From Xylocopilactobacillus apis (lineage in GTDB: Bacteria; Bacillota; Bacilli; Lactobacillales; Lactobacillaceae): a stretch of 64,000 bases of DNA. The stretch covers positions 2,207,856 to 2,271,855 of the forward strand of contig NZ_AP026801.1 of NCBI RefSeq assembly GCF_033095965.1, written 5' to 3'. Each line of letters begins with the position of its first letter. Position 1 is the first letter of the stretch. Below are positions 52,919 through 61,861 of the stretch, in pieces. The notes beneath the pieces are model-generated. The model did no database searches. It was not told the DNA's origin and saw only the letters and a program-made list of their open reading frames with translations. The translations under genes and the position numbers were made by a program.

Positions 52919-54269
52919 TTGTTTCACGTGAAACATCATGTTTTCGATGCCACTCTTTAATCATTTCTTTTCGTTCTTTAAAATACTTCTCTTGGTTATC
53001 GCCATCTGGTCGATAGTACTCTTTTCGTTCTAATGTTTCTGGCCAAGTATCCAAGTTGGTCAGCTTATCTTTATAGTTATGAGCATACTTATAACCTTTC
53101 CCATAATCCATTTCTTTCATCAGCTTAGTTGGAGCATTTCTAATCTGTAAAGGCACCGGATCATTGAAGTGATTTAAGGCATCACTTTTAGCTTCGTTAT
53201 AAGCCGTTTCGATTGCGTTAGACTTTGGACTTAAACTGCAGTAGACTACTGCATGAGCTAAATGTACATTGCACTCTGGCATTCCAATATATTTACAAGC
53301 CTGAAAAGCATTAATTGCGACATTTAAGGCATTGCTATCCGCTAAACCAATGTCTTCTGAAGCAAATCTAACAATTCTTCTACCAACATACAAGGGATCA
53401 GCTCCACCTTCAAGTAATCGAGCAAGCCAGTAAAGAGCTGAGTCATCATCACTATTACGCATGGACTTATGTAAAGCTGAAATCAAATTGTAGAACTCTT
53501 CTCCACCTTTATCATATCTTAGTTGGCGTCCACTAATAATTTGGTTAAAAAGATCGTCACTAACAACTACCTTATCATCGACTCTTTCTGCGTTAATGTA
53601 TATCATTTCGATCAGATTAAGGGCGGTTCTTGCATCACCATTAGCAGCACCTGCTAAAAGTTTCAATTGATCTTCAGTTAATGTGAAGTTTTGATCCCCA
53701 TACCCTCTAGAACTTGTAATGGCTCGTTTTAAAATTGTCTCTATCTCTTGATCATTTAACAATTGAAATACAACAACTTTACTTCGTGATAGAAGTGCAC
53801 TATTTAATTCAAAAGATGGATTCTCAGTCGTCGCTCCAATTAAGATCACTGTTCCATCTTCTATAATAGGAAGTAATGCGTCTTGTTGAGCTTTATTAAA
53901 TCGATGGATTTCGTCGATAAAAAGAATTGTCTTCTTACCTTCGGCCTTAAGCCTCTTGGCATTCTCTTCAATATCCTTTAGGTCTTTCAACCCACTTGAG
54001 ACCGCTGAAATACTTATAAATTTCGCTTTTGTCATTCTAGCAATTATCGAAGCTAATGTGGTCTTCCCGGTTCCAGCAGGTCCAAAAAATATTAGCGACG
54101 TCAATTCGTCCTTTTCAATTAAATTCCTAACAAATGCTCCTTGGGAAACAATGTTTCCTTGTCCAACAAATTCATCAAAATTTCTTGGACGTAGTCTTGC
54201 AGCTAGAGGCTCTTCAGGTTCTTTTGGCGCAAATAAATTTCCAGTTTCTTCCATTATATTATCTTTCAT
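52914..54269 (-). CDS. rarA: Replication-associated recombination protein A
   Basis: This 451-aa AAA+ ATPase (MgsA/WRNIP1 family) acts at stalled replication forks. Walker A is GPAGTGKT (63-70), Walker B is ILFIDE (115-120) in the family-typical FIDEIHRFNKAQQDALLP, then sensor TTENPSFELNSALLSRS and the tetramerisation region with WLARLLEGGADPLYVGRRIVRFASEDIG. Length fits. The perfect parS at 52920-52935 lies in its last codons and another lies just upstream of its start, so the gene sits between two ParB sites. Two ATGs are possible (54269 and five codons in); the choice has little effect. Confidence 0.95.
   Translation of the reverse strand: MKDNIMEETGNLFAPKEPEEPLAARLRPRNFDEFVGQGNIVSQGAFVRNLIEKDELTSLIFFGPAGTGKTTLASIIARMTKAKFISISAVSSGLKDLKDIEENAKRLKAEGKKTILFIDEIHRFNKAQQDALLPIIEDGTVILIGATTENPSFELNSALLSRSKVVVFQLLNDQEIETILKRAITSSRGYGDQNFTLTEDQLKLLAGAANGDARTALNLIEMIYINAERVDDKVVVSDDLFNQIISGRQLRYDKGGEEFYNLISALHKSMRNSDDDSALYWLARLLEGGADPLYVGRRIVRFASEDIGLADSNALNVAINAFQACKYIGMPECNVHLAHAVVYCSLSPKSNAIETAYNEAKSDALNHFNDPVPLQIRNAPTKLMKEMDYGKGYKYAHNYKDKLTNLDTWPETLERKEYYRPDGDNQEKYFKERKEMIKEWHRKHDVSRETK
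52920..52935. promoter_or_regulatory. parS site 1 (perfect)
   Basis: TGTTTCACGTGAAACA, the consensus ParB/Spo0J-binding palindrome, in the 3' end of rarA. Confidence 0.92.
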
Positions 54270-54280
54270 TAATTACAAAA

Positions 54281-54296
54281 TGTTTCACGTGAAACA
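54281..54296. promoter_or_regulatory. parS site 2 (perfect)
   Basis: TGTTTCACGTGAAACA between rarA and the alpha/beta hydrolase gene. Confidence 0.92.
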
Positions 54297-54360
54297 TCGT
54301 AGACTTTTTACCTTAAATCAGATATGATTTTCTTTAATTTAAATAAAAGGAGAACAACAC

Positions 54361-55290
54361 TTGAAGAAAAAATTACTATTAGCTGCTCCAATCATTACGA
54401 CAAGTTCTATTTATCTACTTTCACGTCTTTTATATTCTTATGCTTTCAAACGATCTGACATTGTTCCTGAACCAGGTAAAGATATTATTGGTTACGCTGA
54501 AGATTATTACTATTATCTTGACTGGCTTGAATCTCAACCAAATCGTGAACATTGGCAACTAAAATCAAAAACTAATCACCATAAGCTTAATGCTATCTGG
54601 CTTCCCGCCAAAAACCCAAGTAAATTCACGGTCATCATTTCACACGGTTACAAAGGAAACAATATTACTATGGCAAATCAAGCTCACATGTTTCATCACA
54701 TGGGCTTCAATGTGTTAATGCCCGATAGCCGAGGTCACGGAGATAGCTGTGATAATTATATCAGTTTTGGGTGGTTAGATCATTATGACCTTCTAGCCTG
54801 GATTAATATGGTCCTTCATCGAATTGGACCTAAATCACAAATTTATGTCTTAGGAGTATCAATGGGTGGTGCAAATGTTTTAATGCTTGCAGGTGAAAAG
54901 TTGCCTACTCAGGTTAAAGGAATTATTGCCGATTGTGGTTACTCTTCTCTTAATGAAGAATTTGAATATCTTGCTCATAAACAAACTAAGTTACCCGTAA
55001 AACCAATTTTAAAAATTATGAGTTCAATTAACAAAATAAAAAATGGATTTTCTTTTGATGTTGTAAATAGCGTTAAACAACTTAAAAAGTCAACATTACC
55101 AATTTTTATTATTCACGGAGCAAAAGACGAGTATGTTCCTACTTATATGGCTTATAAAAATTATAATGCAATACCCGGTAAGAAAAAAATATGGATCGTT
55201 CCAAATGCAGGTCATACGATGGCCTTTTGTATCGATCCAAGAGAGTATCACAAACAAGTAGCTGATTTTATAAAATCAACAATGAATTGA
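54361..55290 (+). CDS. Membrane-anchored alpha/beta hydrolase (S33/YqkD type)
   Basis: This 309-aa hydrolase starts at TTG, 9 bases after AAGGAGA. An uncleaved hydrophobic segment (residues 4-28) tethers it with the catalytic part probably outside. The fold markers are HGYKGN (oxyanion loop), PDSRGHGDS, nucleophile Ser167 in GVSMGG, Asp in HGAKDEYVP and His in NAGHTMAF. Length and order match the YqkD-like serine hydrolases, whose substrates are mostly unknown (esterase or peptidase). It stands alone between two parS-type sites. Confidence 0.88.
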   Translation: MKKKLLLAAPIITTSSIYLLSRLLYSYAFKRSDIVPEPGKDIIGYAEDYYYYLDWLESQPNREHWQLKSKTNHHKLNAIWLPAKNPSKFTVIISHGYKGNNITMANQAHMFHHMGFNVLMPDSRGHGDSCDNYISFGWLDHYDLLAWINMVLHRIGPKSQIYVLGVSMGGANVLMLAGEKLPTQVKGIIADCGYSSLNEEFEYLAHKQTKLPVKPILKIMSSINKIKNGFSFDVVNSVKQLKKSTLPIFIIHGAKDEYVPTYMAYKNYNAIPGKKKIWIVPNAGHTMAFCIDPREYHKQVADFIKSTMN

Positions 55291-55292
55291 AA

Positions 55293-55308
55293 TGTTTCAC
55301 ATGAAACA
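55293..55308. promoter_or_regulatory. parS-like site 3 (one base off)
   Basis: TGTTTCACATGAAACA, one change from the consensus, 3 bases after the hydrolase stop codon; the palindrome may double as a weak terminator. Confidence 0.75.
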
Positions 55309-55374
55309 TTTTATTTTATAACTTATATAATTATTTTATATTATCTTATTGGTGCGACTATGAAAACGGTTGAA

Positions 55375-55390
55375 TATTTCCCAGGAAATA
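55375..55390. promoter_or_regulatory. Noc-binding-like palindrome 2
   Basis: TATTTCCCAGGAAATA, identical to the copy at 52340. It lies two bases beyond the stop of the DUF1003 gene. Confidence 0.6.
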
Positions 55391-55391
55391 A

Positions 55392-56096
55392 TCACTTTTT
55401 TTCATTTGCTGAGATTCTCATCTCTGATAAAATCTCAAAAATCATCGTTTGAACTTCAATATTATGCTCAAATTGGTGCTGCATTAAATGATCAATCTTC
55501 GCATGAAGAATTCTTAATTCTTCTTCGGTTTTTAAATTAATGTGATAATCATTTTCTGAGCTCATTCGATCGCGATATGCTGCTCGGTTTTGACTCATCA
55601 TAATGACTGGTGCCTGCAGAGCTGCTACACAGCTAAGAAATAAGTTAAGCAAAATAAATGGATATGGATCAAAACTAATCCCAAATAAGTGAAGCCCATT
55701 GATACTAATCCACGCAAATAAAACCACTAGATAAAAAATAATAAACCCCCAACTACCAGCAACTTCCGCCACTTGATCAGCAATTTTCTGACCAAAAGTT
55801 TGAGTTTCTTTAAGGGTTTCATTAACATCTGTAACTTGGTAATCCTGGTCTTCCATCGTTCGGGTAAGCTTGCGATTGATCTTATTCATTTGTTTCTCAT
55901 CAGCATTCATCATTGCTTGAATTGTCTCAATTTGATATGGAAGTAAATGTTCATAGCAGATAAAATCGTTATTTCGCACTTTCGGATAATCTCGTCTAAT
56001 TCTGTTCTGCACTCCCGACCTAACGTTCCAAAAATAAGAGCCTCGATCGTATTGATGCCGACTTCCGTCAACGAGACAAACTTCCATTTTTTCCAT
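55392..56096 (-). CDS. DUF1003 membrane protein
   Basis: This 234-aa protein has the DUF1003 core: DQVAEVAGSWGFIIFYLVVLFAWISIN, PYPFILLNLFLSCVAALQAPVIMMSQNR, two membrane helices followed by a helical cytoplasmic tail (ELRILHAKIDHLM). The N-terminal 100 residues are soluble, including YEHLLPYQIETIQAMMNADEKQMNKINRKL. Function of the family is unknown. It begins 2 bases downstream of mnmG (stop at 56099), so it is probably the last gene of the mnmE-mnmG unit. Confidence 0.88.
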   Translation of the reverse strand: MEKMEVCLVDGSRHQYDRGSYFWNVRSGVQNRIRRDYPKVRNNDFICYEHLLPYQIETIQAMMNADEKQMNKINRKLTRTMEDQDYQVTDVNETLKETQTFGQKIADQVAEVAGSWGFIIFYLVVLFAWISINGLHLFGISFDPYPFILLNLFLSCVAALQAPVIMMSQNRAAYRDRMSSENDYHINLKTEEELRILHAKIDHLMQHQFEHNIEVQTMIFEILSEMRISANEKK

Positions 56097-56098
56097 AA

Positions 56099-57982
56099 TT
56101 ATTCTTTCCTTCCCTTTGAAACATAGACTGATAAAATTGCTAAGTCAGCAGGATTAACCCCACTAATTCTTTGAGCTTGTGCTAAGGTTGTAGGTCTTAC
56201 TTTCTCTAACTTTTGCTTTGCTTCTGTTGCTAACCCAGATAAATCCTCGTAATTAATATTACCAGGGATTTTTTTATTTTCCATCCGTTTTAAGCGACTA
56301 ATTAGGACATCTTCTTTCTTAATATACCCATCGTACTTCGCTTGAATCTCAATTTGCTCAATCTCTTTATCAGTTATCTCATTCGGTGATTCACCAATAA
56401 ATTGAGCTAAATCTGCGTACTTCGTATGCTGCCTTTTTAATAAATTAAAGGCAGAAATTCGATCAGTTAAATCGGAAAAACCTTTCTTCTTTAAGTATTC
56501 ATTGATTTCAGGATTTGGATTAATATAGTTTTCCTTTAACCGATTTATTTCCTTGTTGATTCGATTTTCATGGTCCTTAAATATTTCATAACGTTCTTCA
56601 TCAATGAGCCCTAATTGATAGCCATAAGGTGTTAATCGTAAATCTGCATTATCATGACGCAAAATCAGCCGATACTCGGCTCTTGAAGTTAAAAGTCGAT
56701 AAGGCTCATTAGTTCCTTTGGTAACTAAATCATCAATTAAAACTCCAATGTAGGCTTCAGATCGCAACAAAGTAAATGGTTTTTTACCTTGAATAGAAAG
56801 TGCAGCATTAATTCCCGCAATTAAACCTTGACCCGCTGCTTCCTCGTAACCCGAAGTTCCATTAGTTTGACCGGCACTATACAAGTTCTTAATCAGCTTT
56901 GTTTCTAAGGTGTGCTTTAACTGCCAAGGGTCAATGACATCATATTCAATTGCATAACCCGGTCGCAGCATTTGAGCTTTTTCTAACCCCTTAACTGAGT
57001 GCAGCATTTTTAATTGAATATCTTCTGGCATTGATGTTGAAAAGTCACCAACATAATATTCGTTATTATGTCGACCCTCAGGTTCGATAAAAAGTTGGTG
57101 GCGATCCTTATCTGCAAAACGAACAACCTTAGTTTCAATCGATGGACAATAACGTGGCCCAACTCCCGAAATAGTACCAGAATAAATCGGTGAACGATCA
57201 AGATTGCGTCTTATAATATCATGAGTTGTATTATTCGTGTAAGTCATCCAGCAGGAGATTTGATTCTGCAGATACATCGCATCCGGCGTCGTATAACTAA
57301 AATGATTAGGTTTCTCATCACCTTTTTGTTCAGTCGTTTCAGAAAAGTTAACCGTCTTCGCATTGACTCGTGGCGGCGTACCCGTTTTAAACCTCTTCAT
57401 TTCAAAACCAAGCTCTTCTAGATACTCCATTAACTTAATTGAAGGAATTGAATTATTTGGTCCCGAAGAGTACTTTAATTCACCAATATAAATTTCACCG
57501 CGGGCAGCCGTTCCACATGCCAAAATTACTGCATTTGCATAGTACTTAACGCCAGTACTCGTAACAATGCCTTTACAGACATTGTCTTCAACTATAAGCT
57601 GATCCGCCATCCCCTGCTTTAAAATCAAATTTGGTGTATTCTCTAAGGTTTCTTTCATCTGCTGATGGTAAAGTTCTTTATCAGCTTGTGCTCTAAGCGC
57701 TCTAACTGCCGGTCCTTTTCCCACGTTTAACATTCGCATTTGGATATAGGTCTTATCAATGGTTTTCCCCATCTCTCCGCCCAATGCATCAATTTCCCGC
57801 ACTACCGTACCTTTAGCGGGACCTCCAATTGAAGGATTGCATGGCATAAAAGCCACCATATCCAGATTAATTGTTAAAAGCATCGTCTTGACACCCATCC
57901 GGGCACTTGCTAAAGCTGCCTCGCATCCGGCATGACCTGCTCCGACGACGATTGTTTGAAAATCGCTATTTATATTTTCCAT
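56099..57982 (-). CDS. mnmG: tRNA uridine-5-carboxymethylaminomethyl synthesis enzyme MnmG
   Basis: This 627-aa FAD enzyme works with MnmE to put the carboxymethylaminomethyl group on U34 of certain tRNAs. The FAD-binding loop [13 protein letters not shown] is at residues 12-24. Family signatures include [13 protein letters not shown] with its cysteine, [19 protein letters not shown] with the second catalytic cysteine, and [24 protein letters not shown]. The helical C-terminus ([13 protein letters not shown]... and [16 protein letters not shown]) is present. Full length. It follows mnmE with no gap (57982/57983), as in most relatives. Confidence 0.97.
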   Translation of the reverse strand: MENINSDFQTIVVGAGHAGCEAALASARMGVKTMLLTINLDMVAFMPCNPSIGGPAKGTVVREIDALGGEMGKTIDKTYIQMRMLNVGKGPAVRALRAQADKELYHQQMKETLENTPNLILKQGMADQLIVEDNVCKGIVTSTGVKYYANAVILACGTAARGEIYIGELKYSSGPNNSIPSIKLMEYLEELGFEMKRFKTGTPPRVNAKTVNFSETTEQKGDEKPNHFSYTTPDAMYLQNQISCWMTYTNNTTHDIIRRNLDRSPIYSGTISGVGPRYCPSIETKVVRFADKDRHQLFIEPEGRHNNEYYVGDFSTSMPEDIQLKMLHSVKGLEKAQMLRPGYAIEYDVIDPWQLKHTLETKLIKNLYSAGQTNGTSGYEEAAGQGLIAGINAALSIQGKKPFTLLRSEAYIGVLIDDLVTKGTNEPYRLLTSRAEYRLILRHDNADLRLTPYGYQLGLIDEERYEIFKDHENRINKEINRLKENYINPNPEINEYLKKKGFSDLTDRISAFNLLKRQHTKYADLAQFIGESPNEITDKEIEQIEIQAKYDGYIKKEDVLISRLKRMENKKIPGNINYEDLSGLATEAKQKLEKVRPTTLAQAQRISGVNPADLAILSVYVSKGRKE

Positions 57983-59350
57983 CTATTTACCTAAACAAAA
58001 TCTACTAAATAATTCATTAACTAACTCATCGGGTGCATTTTCCCCAATGATTTCACCTAAACTTTTCCATGCTTCGTTAAAATCAATCAGAACCAAATCA
58101 AGTGGCACATCATCGGCTAATCCTGTTAATACACTCTGTAATGCTTCCTGGGTCTTATTTAAAAGACCTAACTGCCGAGCGTTTGCAAGTAATACTTCAC
58201 CGTTGGAATTTTCAATGCCGGCTAAAAACATCGATTCAATCTGTTCTTTGAGTTCTTTAAAACCAATCCCGTTTAAAGCTGAAATTTTTAAAATTTCTTC
58301 TTGTGCTAAATTCGTCTGACTTAGGTCAATCTTTTGCGGGAGATCGGTTTTATTGATAATGACGATCCTCTGCTTATCCTTGGTATCATTAATCAGCTGC
58401 ACTTCTTCAGCCGACAATTGTCTTGAACCATCGAGTACCAAGAGAACTAAATCGGCGCGGGTGATCATCTGATGGCTCTTCTCAATGCCTAGCTTTTCAA
58501 TTAAATCATCAGTGTGGTGAATCCCTGCAGTGTCAATTAGATCAAGGACTAACTGTCCGATTGTGATCTCTTCTTCTAAAGTATCGCGGGTAGTGCCCGG
58601 AATTGAAGTCACAATCGCGCGGTTCCCTCGGTACAACATATTAAGCAGGCTTGATTTACCCACATTAGGAGCTCCAATAATTGCCGTCTTAATCCCAGAT
58701 TTCAAAACCTGTCCGTGCTCGCTGTAATCAATTACTTCCTGCAGCTGATTTAAAACCGATTCGGTTGTTTTTTGCATTTTCTGGCGCGTCAGCTCTTCTT
58801 CATCGTATTCGGGATAATCGATGTTTACCTCAGCATTTGCGATCACCTGGATCATTTGTTCCCGCAGATCTTTAATCATTCGGGAAAAAGCCCCATCTAC
58901 CATTTCAACGGCTGCATTTTCCTGCAGCGTAGTTTTCGAATTGATTAAATCCATCACTGCTTCGGCTTCCGTTAAGTCGATCCGTCCGTTTAAAAATGCT
59001 CTTTTTGTAAACTCACCGGGTTCTGCCATGCGAACTTTACTGCCTAAAATTGTACTCAAAACTTTTTGTGTTACGTAAGGACCACCGTGACAATTAATCT
59101 CCACGATATCTTCTTTCGTGTATGTTTTAGGAGCCCGCATAATTGTAACCATTACCTCATCTATGACCTCATCTGCATCACAGATATGACCATAATTAAT
59201 GGTATGAGTCGGAACCTGATTTAAATCGGTCCCCTTAAAGTGTTCCATTACTGCCTCGATCGCGTTATCCCCTGATAAGCGGACAATCGAAATTGCCCCT
59301 AGGCCGGTAGGAGTAGAGATTGCAGCAATTGTATCATTCATAAAATTCAT
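57983..59350 (-). CDS. mnmE: tRNA modification GTPase MnmE
   Basis: This 455-aa partner of MnmG has an N-terminal folate-binding domain (DTIAAISTPTGLGAISIVRLSG), a helical domain, and a GTPase insert with G1 GAPNVGKSS (near 227), G2 TTRDT, G3 DTAG and G4 NKTD. The C-terminal Cys-containing motif FCLGK supplies the formyl-folate site. GAGGT lies 7 bases before the ATG at 59350; a second ATG three codons in is an alternative. It is co-transcribed with mnmG; a jag terminator lies upstream. Confidence 0.97.
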   Translation of the reverse strand: MNFMNDTIAAISTPTGLGAISIVRLSGDNAIEAVMEHFKGTDLNQVPTHTINYGHICDADEVIDEVMVTIMRAPKTYTKEDIVEINCHGGPYVTQKVLSTILGSKVRMAEPGEFTKRAFLNGRIDLTEAEAVMDLINSKTTLQENAAVEMVDGAFSRMIKDLREQMIQVIANAEVNIDYPEYDEEELTRQKMQKTTESVLNQLQEVIDYSEHGQVLKSGIKTAIIGAPNVGKSSLLNMLYRGNRAIVTSIPGTTRDTLEEEITIGQLVLDLIDTAGIHHTDDLIEKLGIEKSHQMITRADLVLLVLDGSRQLSAEEVQLINDTKDKQRIVIINKTDLPQKIDLSQTNLAQEEILKISALNGIGFKELKEQIESMFLAGIENSNGEVLLANARQLGLLNKTQEALQSVLTGLADDVPLDLVLIDFNEAWKSLGEIIGENAPDELVNELFSRFCLGK

Positions 59351-59363
59351 TTTTTACCTCAAC

Positions 59364-59408
59364 AAAAAAAGCGCTCAACGCACACTGGTGGTGTATCGAT
59401 AAGCACTT
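59364..59408 (-). terminator. Terminator of the jag unit
   Basis: Minus-strand AAGTGCTTATCGATACAC and GTGTGCGTTGAGCGCTT pair over a long imperfect stem, followed by seven T. Confidence 0.85.
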
Positions 59409-59457
59409 TGACTACTTAAGTAAATATGTTACTGATTAATTGTTAATTGTCAACCGC

Positions 59458-60159
59458 CTAGGCGGCTCGCTTTGAAATTTCTATATATTTGCGCGGAAAA
59501 GTTCCCCGCACCCGAAAACTAATATCATCTAAATGACTGAGCCGCTTAATAATTACCTTGCGTTCAACCGCAATCATCGGCGAAAAACGATAGCTTTTCC
59601 CGCTCGTCCGCACTGAATTAATTGCCTGATCCAGCCAAGTCATAATCTGAGCATCTCTAACGCTGCGGTAATCATCAATATCTAAAACGATATAGTAGCG
59701 ATTCTCGGCATTATGAAAGTAAATTGTCTGCGCAATCGACTGCAGAGAATTAATCGTCTTTCCTTTTTTGCCAATAATTAGACCCTTATAGTCCTCACTA
59801 TCGATTTTAAAAACGATCTGATCATCTTCAACTCTAAAAGAAACACTTGCGATAATTCCCGCTTCTTCAAATAAGTCTTCAAGCATCTTTTTAATGACTT
59901 GAACAGATTTCTCATCTTGTTCAGTAAAAGGACGTTTAGTTAATTCATCATCAATCTGATCGGGATCTTCAATCGAAGCAACTAAATCTTTTAAAAAGCT
60001 GACCTTAATGGTCGCTTCTTTGCGCCCGAAACCTAAGAAGCCGCGTTTACCCGGATCAACAACTTCAACGTGAATCTCCGTTCGATCAACTCCGAGTTTG
60101 CTGCAGGCAGCTGAAATTGCATCCTCAATATCTTTTCCATGATAAATATTATTTTCCAA
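59458..60159 (-). CDS. jag: RNA-binding protein Jag/KhpB
   Basis: This 233-aa protein has three modules: Jag_N (residues 1-50, YHGKDIEDAISAACSKLGVDRTEIHVEVVDPGKRGFLGFGRKEA), a KH domain (GLIIGKKGKTINSLQSIAQTIYF) and an R3H domain (RSVRDAQIMTWLDQAINSVRTSGKSYRFSPMIAVERKVIIKRL). Relatives bind RNA and influence cell elongation and division. It sits directly downstream of yidC (33-base gap), the standard origin-side order, and ends with a strong terminator. Compared with the usual R3H motif, the arginine and histidine are present in modified form. Confidence 0.93.
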   Translation of the reverse strand: MENNIYHGKDIEDAISAACSKLGVDRTEIHVEVVDPGKRGFLGFGRKEATIKVSFLKDLVASIEDPDQIDDELTKRPFTEQDEKSVQVIKKMLEDLFEEAGIIASVSFRVEDDQIVFKIDSEDYKGLIIGKKGKTINSLQSIAQTIYFHNAENRYYIVLDIDDYRSVRDAQIMTWLDQAINSVRTSGKSYRFSPMIAVERKVIIKRLSHLDDISFRVRGTFPRKYIEISKRAA

Positions 60160-60192
60160 AACAAAACCTCCCCCGTTTAATCCGAGTTTGTT

Positions 60193-61059
60193 TTACTTCT
60201 TCTTTCCGTGGCGATACTTGCCCTTGCCGCGTTTAGCTTTCTCTAACTCCCGTTCAAGTCTCTTTCGCTTCAATTCTTTATCCCGACGGGCTTTTCGAAT
60301 CTTAAACGGATTCTGGAAAATCAACGTCTGGAAGACCATGAAGAGATTTCCGGCAACCCAGTAAACTGAAATTGCTGAAGATAAATTCATCGCTGAGAAA
60401 AAGATGATCAAAGGCATGACCAGCATCATCATTTTATTAGTTGTATTCATCGTCGGCTGAGCATAAGATGAAAGCCAGGTTGTAATTAAGGTAAATACCG
60501 CTGCCAAAATTGGTAAGATGTAGTACGGATCAGGCTTAGAAAGCTTCATCCAAAGAAATGTTCCCTGCTGCAGAGTCGGCGTTCGATAAATTGCCTGAGC
60601 CAGCGCATAGATAAACGGAAGCTGAACCACTAACGGAAGACAACCAGCCATCGGATTAATATTATGAGCTGAATAAATCTTCTGCGTTTCTTCTTGGAGT
60701 GCTTGACGAGACTCCGTGTCCGTTCCCGGATATTTCTTCTTCAGAGCATCGATTTCCGGCTGCAGTTCCATCTGCTTATTCGTCATCTTCGTCTGCCAAA
60801 TTCTAAGTGGTGCAACCAAAAGGTTAATCAAAACGGTAAAGACAATGATCCCGACTCCGTAGTTGCCGCCAAATAATTTAGACAGCCAAACTACTAACAG
60901 TGAAAAATTATAAACAATATAGCGATCCCAAAAATTAGTACTGGAACTAGTAATTGGCTTCGTTGAACAAGCCGTCAGAAAAATAACCATTCCGACTAAG
61001 AATAGCGGAACTAATAATTTTTTCCGGCGTTCCCAAAAATAGTTGATCGCATGTAACAT
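60193..61059 (-). CDS. yidC: Membrane protein insertase YidC
   Basis: This 288-aa Oxa1/YidC-family insertase helps membrane proteins fold into the bilayer. It is a lipoprotein (LTAC, Cys31). The conserved core has five membrane helices, starting at GGNYGVGIIVFTVLINLLVAPL with the functional Arg in LRIWQ, then NPMAGCLPLVVQLPFIYALAQAI, and ends with a strongly basic tail (RKARRDKELKRKRLERELEKAKRGKGKYRHGKKK) that contacts the ribosome. Its ATG shares a base with the stop of rnpA, so the two are coupled. Confidence 0.95.
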   Translation of the reverse strand: MLHAINYFWERRKKLLVPLFLVGMVIFLTACSTKPITSSSTNFWDRYIVYNFSLLVVWLSKLFGGNYGVGIIVFTVLINLLVAPLRIWQTKMTNKQMELQPEIDALKKKYPGTDTESRQALQEETQKIYSAHNINPMAGCLPLVVQLPFIYALAQAIYRTPTLQQGTFLWMKLSKPDPYYILPILAAVFTLITTWLSSYAQPTMNTTNKMMMLVMPLIIFFSAMNLSSAISVYWVAGNLFMVFQTLIFQNPFKIRKARRDKELKRKRLERELEKAKRGKGKYRHGKKK

Positions 61060-61424
61060 TAACTAGTCTCCTCTTGCTGACTGATCAGGTGAGCTAAATT
61101 CAAACAATGGATTAAATTCTTTTCGACTCCAAACGAATCAAGCTCAATCGTCTTTTTTCGAGCAATAATGATGAAATCTATCTCTTTGGGCAGTTCATCT
61201 CTATGATTAAATAATGCCTGAGTAATGTATCTTTTAATCCGATTTCGATCTACTGAAAGCTTCGAAATTTTCTTACCAACAGAGATTCCTGCCCGAAAAT
61301 GTGATTGACCTTCTTTTACAATCCGATAAACGACAAAATAACGATTAGCGACACTATTCTGCGATGCATAAACCAATTGAAATTCATTTTCTCTTTTTAT
61401 ACGATATGATTTTTTTAATGCCAT
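61059..61424 (-). CDS. rnpA: Ribonuclease P protein component
   Basis: This 121-aa basic protein activates the RNase P RNA for trimming 5' ends of tRNA precursors. The start MALKKSYRIKRENEFQLVY and the RNR signature region (GISVGKKISKLSVDRNRIKR) are typical. It lies downstream of rpmH, with a terminator between them, and overlaps yidC by one base. Expression may come from read-through or from a promoter close to rpmH. Confidence 0.95.
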   Translation of the reverse strand: MALKKSYRIKRENEFQLVYASQNSVANRYFVVYRIVKEGQSHFRAGISVGKKISKLSVDRNRIKRYITQALFNHRDELPKEIDFIIIARKKTIELDSFGVEKNLIHCLNLAHLISQQEETS

Positions 61425-61447
61425 TGTTGCGAATAGTCGTCTTTCTG

Positions 61448-61475
61448 ATTAAAAAAACCACTGCAATCCAGTGGC
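61448..61475 (-). terminator. Terminator or attenuator between rpmH and rnpA
   Basis: Minus-strand CCACTG and CAGTGG with a short loop, then seven T. It would reduce rnpA-yidC-jag transcription relative to rpmH. Confidence 0.8.
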
Positions 61476-61479
61476 TTCA

Positions 61480-61620
61480 TTATGCTGCCAAAGCTTTACG
61501 GCCCTTTGCGCGCCGACGTGCTAAAACTTTACGACCGTTTGCGGTATGCATTCTCTTCATAAATCCATGAACGCGAGCACGGTGCTTCTTCTTTGGCTGA
61601 TAAGTTCTTTTAGTTGTCAT
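61480..61620 (-). CDS. rpmH: 50S ribosomal protein L34
   Basis: This 46-aa basic protein ([20 protein letters not shown], then [26 protein letters not shown]) is L34 along its whole length. AGGAGGT lies 7 bases before the ATG, and a good promoter lies 37-65 bases upstream of the ATG. Its place beside rnpA, facing away from the origin, is the classic order. Confidence 0.97.
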   Translation of the reverse strand: MTTKRTYQPKKKHRARVHGFMKRMHTANGRKVLARRRAKGRKALAA

Positions 61621-61656
61621 TTCTATACCTCCTAATTAGACTCACAATAATACTTG

Positions 61657-61685
61657 ATTTTACACTTTTTATGGTGTATTCGCAA
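61657..61685 (-). promoter_or_regulatory. rpmH promoter
   Basis: Minus-strand TTGCGA, 17-bp spacer, TAAAAT. Confidence 0.75.
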
Positions 61686-61693
61686 TAACTATC

Positions 61694-61861
61694 CTATTTT
61701 TCTTTTAAAAGTCGATAAATAATCCCACCTAGAATTAGGATCATAACCCCCATTATTAATACTTGGGCGAGTCTTTGTTTTGGTCTAAAAAAACCAATTC
61801 CCACCATTAAAAGTAAAAATAAAACAATCCAAGAAGTGGAAGAGCGCCGATAATTTTTCAT
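61694..61861 (-). CDS. Tiny two-helix membrane protein
   Basis: A 55-aa protein (MKNYRRSSTSWIVLFLLLMV... ending GGIIYRLLKEK) with a basic N-terminus, two hydrophobic helices (about 11-25 and 32-49) and a charged end. I do not recognise its family. Its ATG overlaps the stop codon of the histidine phosphatase gene in an ATGA, which implies coupled translation and argues that it is real. Its stop is 32 bases before the rpmH promoter region ends. Confidence 0.65.
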   Translation of the reverse strand: MKNYRRSSTSWIVLFLLLMVGIGFFRPKQRLAQVLIMGVMILILGGIIYRLLKEK

